Assembly (NCBI GenBank): GCA_025924775.1
Contig: JAICHS010000183.1
Location: 1 to 5,211, forward strand
Length of the DNA: 5,211 bases
Origin: Rhodanobacteraceae bacterium
GTDB taxonomy: Bacteria; Pseudomonadota; Gammaproteobacteria; Xanthomonadales; Rhodanobacteraceae
Direction of reading: 5' to 3'
The notes beneath the pieces were generated by a model, which had not been told where the DNA came from, did not search any database, and worked only from the letters and a program-made list of their open reading frames with translations. Shown in pieces: positions 1-4,765 of this stretch. A program made the translations under genes and the position numbers. How positions within the stretch are numbered: position 1 is the first letter of the stretch; every line of letters starts with the position of its first letter.

Positions 1-262
1 CCAGCGACCCCAGGGCAAAGGTGAACAGCGTGGCCACCGCGCTGCCGAAAAAGAACAGCGTGATCATGTTGAACAGCAGGTGCTGGAAATCCGCGTGCAC
101 CAGGCCGTAGCTCAACAACCGCCAATATTCGTGCTTCTTCTCGATCGCCGGTGGCCACAACAGCAGCCGCTGCATCAGCTTGGCGTCCTTGAAGGCAAGC
201 CACGATACGATGCACGTCACCGCGACGATCGCGAGGTTCAGCAACGAAATGTTGGGAAGCAT
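1..262 (-). CDS. Rhomboid family intramembrane serine protease, N-terminal part (runs off left edge)
   Basis: Read on the minus strand from ATG at 262-260, this gives 87 codons with no stop before the window edge. Rhomboids are polytopic inner-membrane serine proteases that cut transmembrane substrates inside the bilayer. Residues 5-24 form a hydrophobic first membrane segment. Then comes the diagnostic stretch YWRLLSYGLVH (46-56), followed by HADFQHLLFNM (56-66), which leads into a second hydrophobic segment (62-85). H61 and N65 reproduce the HxxxN motif that in E. coli GlpG (H150, N154) helps form the oxyanion site, and H56 matches GlpG H145. The GxSG serine and the catalytic histidine would lie beyond the left edge, so activity cannot be judged. 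A GAGAGG ribosome binding site ends three bases before the ATG, which is close but supports this start. The gene is divergent from the PNGase gene. Family assignment is firm; the substrate is unknown. Confidence 0.88.
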   Translation of the reverse strand, partial: MLPNISLLNLAIVAVTCIVSWLAFKDAKLMQRLLLWPPAIEKKHEYWRLLSYGLVHADFQHLLFNMITLFFFGSAVATLFTFALGSL

Positions 263-308
263 GAGCCTCTCGTCGGCAGGCGGGTGGAAGGGGTACGCAA
301 GGCCCGCG

Positions 309-324
309 ACTGTAACGTTTCAGT
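309..324. promoter_or_regulatory. Near-perfect 16-bp palindrome in divergent intergenic region, candidate operator
   Basis: ACTGTAACGTTTCAGT equals its own reverse complement except for one mismatched pair (positions 5 and 12), with AACGTT at its centre. It lies between the divergent rhomboid and PNGase genes. It ends 11 bases before the proposed PNGase -10 box, so it covers the place where a -35 box would sit. A dimeric regulator of TetR-like type could bind here, but no regulator gene is visible in the window. The left half, TGTAAC, could instead be part of a -35 element. The symmetry is seen directly; the operator role is inferred. Confidence 0.4.
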
Positions 325-332
325 CCGCAACG

Positions 333-341
333 TGCTAGCCT
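333..341 (+). promoter_or_regulatory. Putative extended -10 promoter box for the PNGase gene
   Basis: TGCTAGCCT reads as an extended -10 element: TG, one base, then TAGCCT, which matches TAnnnT of the TATAAT consensus. Transcription would begin near 348, leaving a leader of about 37 nt that contains the AGGAG ribosome binding site at 374-378. No convincing TTGACA-type -35 lies 17 bp upstream, which suits an extended -10 or an activator-dependent promoter. The identical 9-mer occurs upstream of the S10 peptidase gene. Confidence 0.4.
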
Positions 342-384
342 GCCGCGCTTGGACCGGGGAGGTTCACGCCATCAGGAGAACGCC

Positions 385-2133
385 ATGTCGGCAGCATCCC
401 GTGTCCGCTTTCCCCGCATATCCACCGCGTTGTTCGTTGGCCTCGCGGCCAGCCTGAGTGCCGCCGCGGCAATGGCCCCCGAGGCCATCGTCGGACCGCC
501 GATCGCGATCGGCGAAACGGGTGCCGCCGTCGCCGACCCGCTGGTACCGGTGCCCGCCGAAACGCCGTGCGTGGTCAAGCTGTACAGCGCAGGCTCAGCG
601 ACCGGCACTTTTGACGACTACGCCAACCACCCGTTCGACTACGCACCACCGCCGGGTTGCGCGGGCCCTTGGAACAAGGTGGTCTTCAAGGCCGACTACA
701 ACGTCACCACAGGGCGCCAGTTCGACCGCACCGCGAGCGTGTGGATCGGCGGCACCAACGTGTACTTCGGCACCACCCAGGAACCTTCGACCGCACGCAG
801 CCCCGGCTGGCACGTCGAACGCGACGTCACCGACCTGTCGGCCCTGCTCGCATCCGCACACCCGGGTAACGCGGCGCTGTACAACATCTACAACAGCACC
901 TACAACGGCTCGATCACCGGCAGCGCCGAACTCGACTTCTACCCCGCGACACCGGAATTTCCGGCGCCGCGCGAACCCGACCAGGTGCTGTCGCTCAGCG
1001 CCGACCCCGCCGGCGTCTACGCGAACATCAACACCGACGGCGCGCCGCTGGCGCGCACCTTCACCCTGCCCGCCAACATCGACCGCGCCTACCTGGACGT
1101 GATCGCCCAGCCGCAGTCGGGCGACGAGTTCTGGTACAGCTGCGGGCCGGACGCCTACGCCTCCGTCACGGGCTGCGGCGGCACCGCGTTCCGCGAGGCC
1201 GAAGTCGCGATCGACGGCAAGCCGGCCGGCATCGTGCCGATCTCGGGCTGGGTGTTCACCGGCGGTGTCGATCCCTACCTGTGGCGACCGATTCCCGGCG
1301 TGCAGACCCTCAACTTCGAACCCTACCGGGTTGACATCACGCCGTTCGCCGGCCTGCTGGACAACGGCCAGCCGCACACGGTCAGCGTCAGCGTGGTCAC
1401 CGGCGATCCGGCGTTTGCGAACAACAGCCAGTACTTCGCGACCGCCGCGACGCTGCTGCTCTACCAGGATCACGCGGCCAGCCGCCTGACCGGCGCGCTG
1501 ACCCAGGACGCCGACAGCGGCGTGCACCCGGTCCAGGCGAACACCGCCAACCCCGACGGCGTCCACTACGCCTTCGTCGTCACCTCGCACCACAACCTGG
1601 TCACGCGCGGTTACCTCGACACGCCGCACGGGCGGGTGCCCTCGAACGTGGTCCAGGACCTGCAGTTCCGCAACAGCCAGCAGATCGTCAACGCCAGCAC
1701 GCAGTTCACGCAGGACATCACGCAGACCAGCAGCGCGCAGGAGCGCTCGTTTGGCCGTCCATTCGATGGCCCGGCGACCACCAACGTCAGCTGGTCGTTC
1801 CCGCTCGACATGGACATCACGGTGCAGGTCGCCAACGACGGCAGCGAGACGCAAGCCACCACGGTCACCCAGAACTATGCACGGCAATACAGCGAGGGCG
1901 GCCCCGGCGGCCATTACACCTCCAGCCGCCGCCAGTCTGACCATGCGTCCGACACGCTGAATTTCGACGCGAGCGGCGCCTTCGCGGGACCGACCGGGCA
2001 GCAGGCGTCGCAGGACTATGCATTCACCGACTCACGCGGCGCGTGCTACAGCCGCAGCATCAGCGCAACGGCCGGCGCCGTCACCAGCGTCACGGACGGT
2101 GCGGCGTGCCGCGTCCACGGGCATACCCACTGA
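385..2133 (+). CDS. Secreted peptide-N4-(N-acetyl-beta-glucosaminyl)asparagine amidase, PNGase A family
   Basis: This 582-aa protein belongs to the PNGase A family, first known from almond and other plants. These enzymes cleave the amide bond between asparagine and the first GlcNAc, releasing whole N-glycans and leaving aspartate; PNGase A types tolerate core alpha-1,3-fucose. The ATG at 385 is preferred over an in-frame TTG at 349 because AGGAG (374-378) stands six bases before it and a signal peptide follows (R6-R11, hydrophobic 12-29, cleavage near AMA at 29-31). Family landmarks are CVVKLYS (62-68), the PWNKVVF stretch (95-101), RQFDRTASVWIGG (111-123), DEFWYS (247-252), FREAEVAIDG (269-278), FTGGVDPYLWRPI (291-303) and DITPF (317-321), plus a C-terminal beta-rich region (about 380-582) with RGYLDTPHGRV (408-418), so it looks full length. 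The mature part has six cysteines (62, 92, 253, 264, 554, 575), an even number consistent with disulfides. From memory, acid-active bacterial homologues called PNGase H+ were described from Terriglobus and Rhodanobacteraceae. Catalytic residues cannot be named from this sequence alone. Confidence 0.9.
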   Translation: MSAASRVRFPRISTALFVGLAASLSAAAAMAPEAIVGPPIAIGETGAAVADPLVPVPAETPCVVKLYSAGSATGTFDDYANHPFDYAPPPGCAGPWNKVVFKADYNVTTGRQFDRTASVWIGGTNVYFGTTQEPSTARSPGWHVERDVTDLSALLASAHPGNAALYNIYNSTYNGSITGSAELDFYPATPEFPAPREPDQVLSLSADPAGVYANINTDGAPLARTFTLPANIDRAYLDVIAQPQSGDEFWYSCGPDAYASVTGCGGTAFREAEVAIDGKPAGIVPISGWVFTGGVDPYLWRPIPGVQTLNFEPYRVDITPFAGLLDNGQPHTVSVSVVTGDPAFANNSQYFATAATLLLYQDHAASRLTGALTQDADSGVHPVQANTANPDGVHYAFVVTSHHNLVTRGYLDTPHGRVPSNVVQDLQFRNSQQIVNASTQFTQDITQTSSAQERSFGRPFDGPATTNVSWSFPLDMDITVQVANDGSETQATTVTQNYARQYSEGGPGGHYTSSRRQSDHASDTLNFDASGAFAGPTGQQASQDYAFTDSRGACYSRSISATAGAVTSVTDGAACRVHGHTH

Positions 2134-2141
2134 TGCACATG

Positions 2142-2165
2142 GGCCGCCGCCCGCGGGCGGCGGCC
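2142..2165. terminator. Perfect GC palindrome, candidate terminator hairpin after the PNGase gene
   Basis: The 24 bases form a perfect inverted repeat: GGCCGCCGCC and GGCGGCGGCC flank a central CGCG, giving a 10-bp all-GC stem with a 4-nt loop. It begins 8 bases after the PNGase stop codon. There is no T-run on either side, so it is not a classical intrinsic terminator on either strand. It could be a T-less terminator or an RNA-stabilising 3' hairpin. Confidence 0.5.
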
Positions 2166-2193
2166 AGCGTCGCCAAAACCGCTCGCACGGAAA

Positions 2194-2206
2194 TAAATAG
2201 TATGCT
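2194..2206 (+). promoter_or_regulatory. AT-rich promoter-like patch upstream of the tandem-domain gene
   Basis: The stretch from 2175 to 2206 is conspicuously AT-rich in a GC-rich window and contains two overlapping -10-like hexamers, TAGTAT (2198-2203) and TATGCT (2201-2206). No clear -35 is visible. A start near 2213 would leave a leader of about 83 nt. That leader could fold: GGCGT (2219-2223) pairs with ACGCC (2231-2235), and GCGCCC (2243-2248) pairs with GGGCGC (2261-2266). No known riboswitch is recognised. Confidence 0.35.
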
Positions 2207-2295
2207 GGCGCGGAATCCGGCGTTGTTGCGACGCCGCGTCTCGCGCCCAGCGTTGCAAGGGGGCGCTTCACCCAATCAGCGAGAGGTTTCCGTTC

Positions 2296-3147
2296 ATGCC
2301 ACGCCCCACGTTCCTCCGTCCCTGCGTGCTCGCCCTCGGCGCCGCGCTGTGCTGCGCAACGGCCCTTCCTGCGGCGGCTGCCACGCCCGTCAACGTGACC
2401 TTCCAGCCCAACAACCCCTGGGCGCAGGAAGTCGACACCTTGAGCCGCACCGACAACTTCCACGAGTACGCGGTGGACGTCGCGGTGGGCAAGATCCTGC
2501 AGATCAACCTGATCACGCGCGATCCAAACGTGTTCTTCAAGATCCGGCAGGACGGCAGCCGCCGGGACCTGGTCGATACCTACAAGACCGGCGCGACCAC
2601 CTGGTCGGCGCCGGTCGCCACGGCCGCCACGCACTACCTGATCCACGTGTACATCCAGCCCGGTGCGGTGCAGCGGAACGGAACCCCGAAGTACGCATTG
2701 CAGATAGGCCAGTACGGCCAGGCGGACCTGCGCGTGCCGGCAACCCCCGTAACCTTCACCGCCGGCAACCCATGGGTGCAGGAGTCTGGCACGCTTGACT
2801 CCCAGGGTTCCGCGCGCGATTACACGGCCGACATCGCGGCCGGCCAGACGCTGGCCGTGAACCTTGTCACGAACGATCCGAAGGTGCACTTCAAGGTCGC
2901 GTCCAATGGCCAGACACTGGTGGACAACGCGACCTCCAACGTCAGCAAGTGGTCGGCCCCCGTCGCCACCGCGGCAACCTATACCGTCAGCGTGTATGCC
3001 GACCCGGCGACGTTGCCGCCGGGCACCCGCGCCGGTTACACGGTGCAGTTCGGCCACTACGCACAGAGCGACACGCAAGCCGCCCCGGCAGGGTCGACCG
3101 CGGCTCCGGCCGCAGGTGCGCCCGCCACCGGCAGCAGCAGCAACTGA
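2296..3147 (+). CDS. Secreted protein with two tandem PPC/PliG-like beta-sandwich domains, function unknown
   Basis: The gene encodes 283 aa. GAGAGG at 2281-2286 stands nine bases before the ATG. Residues 1-29 form a signal peptide (R3, R8, hydrophobic 9-23, LPAAAA before T30), so the protein is periplasmic or extracellular. The mature part holds two copies of one domain (about 30-144 and 150-259). Shared landmarks are NPWAQE/NPWVQE, NLITRDP/NLVTNDP followed by VFFK/VHFK, WSAPVATAAT (identical, 103-112 and 219-228), IHVY/VSVY, and KYALQIGQYGQ/GYTVQFGHYAQ. The order of strands, with a GxxLxVNL strand and a late ATYTVSVYA strand, recalls the bacterial pre-peptidase C-terminal (PPC) beta-sandwich and the related g-type lysozyme inhibitor PliG. 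That similarity is by eye only and has not been tested. The tail (260-283) is low-complexity Ala/Pro/Gly/Ser. Neither a catalytic motif nor an anchor is visible. It lies between two secreted-hydrolase genes and may be a binding or inhibitor protein. The coding call is strong; the function is open. Confidence 0.85.
   Translation: MPRPTFLRPCVLALGAALCCATALPAAAATPVNVTFQPNNPWAQEVDTLSRTDNFHEYAVDVAVGKILQINLITRDPNVFFKIRQDGSRRDLVDTYKTGATTWSAPVATAATHYLIHVYIQPGAVQRNGTPKYALQIGQYGQADLRVPATPVTFTAGNPWVQESGTLDSQGSARDYTADIAAGQTLAVNLVTNDPKVHFKVASNGQTLVDNATSNVSKWSAPVATAATYTVSVYADPATLPPGTRAGYTVQFGHYAQSDTQAAPAGSTAAPAAGAPATGSSSN
2383..3072 (+). repeat. Internal tandem domain duplication (two ~110-codon units)
   Basis: Unit 1 covers about 2383-2727 and unit 2 about 2743-3072. 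Matching landmarks are 115 to 118 codons apart, for example W42 with W160, D76 with D194, W103 with W219 and Y133 with Y248. The best-kept block is the ten-codon WSAPVATAAT segment (2602-2631 and 2950-2979). Elsewhere the units have diverged in both protein and DNA, so this is an old intragenic duplication and not a recent copy. Confidence 0.8.
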
Positions 3148-3167
3148 CGCGCAACCCGGTTCCCGAC

Positions 3168-3203
3168 CGCGCGCGGGCGTGCCTTCCAGCACGCTCGCGC
3201 GCG
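3168..3203. terminator. Strong stem-loop, candidate terminator between tandem-domain gene and S10 peptidase
   Basis: Positions 3168-3182 pair with 3189-3203 over 15 bp, with one G-T (G·U in RNA) pair at 3176/3195 and a six-base loop CTTCCA (3183-3188). It starts 21 bases after the upstream stop codon. No T-run follows on the plus strand; the sequence continues TGTCGCGCTT into the next promoter-like box. It probably ends or protects the upstream transcript, though termination without a T-run is uncertain. Confidence 0.5.
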
Positions 3204-3212
3204 TGTCGCGCT

Positions 3213-3221
3213 TGCTAGCCT
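3213..3221 (+). promoter_or_regulatory. Putative extended -10 promoter box for the S10 peptidase-GH18 unit
   Basis: TGCTAGCCT is identical to the box at 333-341 and matches an extended -10 (TG, one base, TAGCCT). Transcription from about 3228 would give a short leader of about 19 nt that carries the AAAGGA ribosome binding site (3234-3239). No -35 is visible, because the place it would occupy lies within the preceding GC-rich hairpin. Confidence 0.4.
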
Positions 3222-3246
3222 CCGGGGTTTCCCAAAGGAACCTCCG

Positions 3247-4761
3247 ATGTCCAAGCCCTTCCTTGCGACTTTGCTGGTCGCCGCCGGCCTGGCCGCGTGC
3301 GGCATGCCGCCGATGCTGCATGCCGCCAATCATCACAAGCCCGCGGCCGCCAGCACCACCGCATCCGAGCTGCCGCCGCTGCCGGCCGCCGCCAGCAAAT
3401 CGCAGAGCGCGGTCATCGACGGTCGCAGCATCAAGTACACCGTTACGGTCGGCTGGTTGCCGGTGCGCGACGATGCCGGCAAGACCATCGCGCAGGTCGT
3501 CTATACGGCGTACACCGCACCTGGCAAGAACCGCCCGGTGACGTTTGCCTTCAACGGCGGGCCCGGGGCATCGTCGGTATTCCTGAACTTCGGTGCGATC
3601 GGCCCCAAGATCGTCAGCTTCGGCGTCGCGGGCGACACGCCTTCCGAGCCGGCACGCCTGCACGACAACGCGAATTCGTGGCTGCCCTTCACCGACCTGG
3701 TCTTCATCGACCCGGTGGGCACCGGCTACAGCCGCTCGCTGGTCGACGACAAGCAGTCCACCAAGGATTTCTACTCCACCGATGCCGACATCCACTACCT
3801 GTCGCGCGTGGTGTACGACTGGCTGGTGAAGAACGGCCGCATGGAATCGCCCAAGTACATCACGGGCGAAAGCTACGGCGGCTTCCGCGGCCCGCGGATC
3901 GCGTATTACCTGCAGACCCAACTCGGCGTCGCGATGAACGGCATGGTGCTGGTGTCGCCCTACCTCGACCCGCTGGCCTGGAGCGACGAATTCACCTCGC
4001 CGATGGCGTGGATGACCACGCTGCCCTCGATCGCCGCCGCACACCTCGAGCGCGAAGGCAAGCTCAGTGCCGCCAACATGGCGCCGATCATTGCGTATAC
4101 GCGTGGTGAATACGCCGAAACACTGATGAAGGGACGCAGTGATCCTGCCGCCTACGCGGCGATGATCAAGAAGGTCACGGAGCTCACGGGCCTCGACCCG
4201 ACCTTCGTGAAGAACTCCGGCGGCCGCCTGGAAACGCAGGCCTACCTGCGCGAGGTCTATCGCTCCCAGGGCAAGCTGGGCAGCCGCTACGATTCCAACT
4301 TCACCGCGTGGGACCCGTTCCCATACGCGCCGCACCAGCGCAGCGGCGACCCGATTTTGAACGGCATCATCGCGCCCACCACCACCGCGATGGTGCACTT
4401 CGTGACGCAAACGGTCGGCTGGAAATACGATGGCCGCTACAACACCCTGAGCTACCAGGTCGGTCGCCTGTGGCATGACGACGACGACGCCAACGAAGGC
4501 TCGGTGCGCCAGCTGCGCGAGGCCGTGGCCAACGACGCCAATCTGCGCGTGCTGATCGCGCACGGCTGGGATGACCTGTCGTGCCCGTTCATGGTTTCGG
4601 TGCTGGCCGTGGACCAGATGCCGGCCATGGGCGATCCGACCCGCGTCGAGGTGAAGGAGTACCCGGGCGGGCACATGTTCTACGCGCGCCCCGCCAGCGA
4701 CGCGCTGTTCGTGCAGGATGTGCGGGCGTTGTTCGACGCACGCGCCGGGCACACGAGGTAA
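3247..4761 (+). CDS. S10 family serine carboxypeptidase-like lipoprotein
   Basis: This 504-aa protein belongs to peptidase family S10, alpha/beta-hydrolases that remove C-terminal residues from peptides, usually at acidic pH. AAAGGA (3234-3239) stands seven bases before the ATG. Residues 1-17 form a lipoprotein signal with lipobox LAAC (15-18); cleavage before C18 would leave a lipid anchor, and G19 does not signal inner-membrane retention, so the outer membrane is likely. A Pro/Ala-rich linker (about 30-50) follows. Family motifs in order are FNGGPGASS (102-110, oxyanion and substrate carboxylate binding), NSWLPFTDLVFIDPVGTGYS (143-162), GESYGG (207-212, nucleophile S209), HGWDDLSCPF (439-448, acid D443 by the GxxD pattern) and YPGGHMFY (472-479, base H476). 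The full triad is therefore present. N103 and E208, used in yeast CPY to bind the substrate carboxylate, are kept, but the CPY tryptophan two residues before N103 is alanine here (A101). The GH18 gene begins 4 bp after the stop, suggesting one transcript. Confidence 0.92.
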   Translation: MSKPFLATLLVAAGLAACGMPPMLHAANHHKPAAASTTASELPPLPAAASKSQSAVIDGRSIKYTVTVGWLPVRDDAGKTIAQVVYTAYTAPGKNRPVTFAFNGGPGASSVFLNFGAIGPKIVSFGVAGDTPSEPARLHDNANSWLPFTDLVFIDPVGTGYSRSLVDDKQSTKDFYSTDADIHYLSRVVYDWLVKNGRMESPKYITGESYGGFRGPRIAYYLQTQLGVAMNGMVLVSPYLDPLAWSDEFTSPMAWMTTLPSIAAAHLEREGKLSAANMAPIIAYTRGEYAETLMKGRSDPAAYAAMIKKVTELTGLDPTFVKNSGGRLETQAYLREVYRSQGKLGSRYDSNFTAWDPFPYAPHQRSGDPILNGIIAPTTTAMVHFVTQTVGWKYDGRYNTLSYQVGRLWHDDDDANEGSVRQLREAVANDANLRVLIAHGWDDLSCPFMVSVLAVDQMPAMGDPTRVEVKEYPGGHMFYARPASDALFVQDVRALFDARAGHTR

Positions 4762-4765
4762 CCGC

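Noticed and set aside
349..384. Upstream TTG start giving a 594-aa PNGase with 12 extra residues
   Set aside because: The extra residues place charged and polar amino acids before the signal peptide, and the AGGAG site would fall inside the coding region. The ATG at 385 has ideal spacing from AGGAG.
80..457. A 125-aa plus-strand frame across the rhomboid gene and the intergenic region
   Set aside because: It is antisense to conserved rhomboid sequence, runs through the promoter region into the PNGase signal peptide, and its translation is rich in Gln, Arg and His with no domain.
595..1944. A 449-aa open frame on the minus strand inside the PNGase gene
   Set aside because: It is a codon-bias shadow: low-complexity Val/Arg/Gly composition, no ribosome binding site or family motif noted, and it is fully overlapped by a gene with clear PNGase A landmarks.
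2207..2295. Possible riboswitch in the leader of the tandem-domain gene
   Set aside because: Only short GC hairpins of the kind expected by chance can be drawn, and no known riboswitch core is recognisable.
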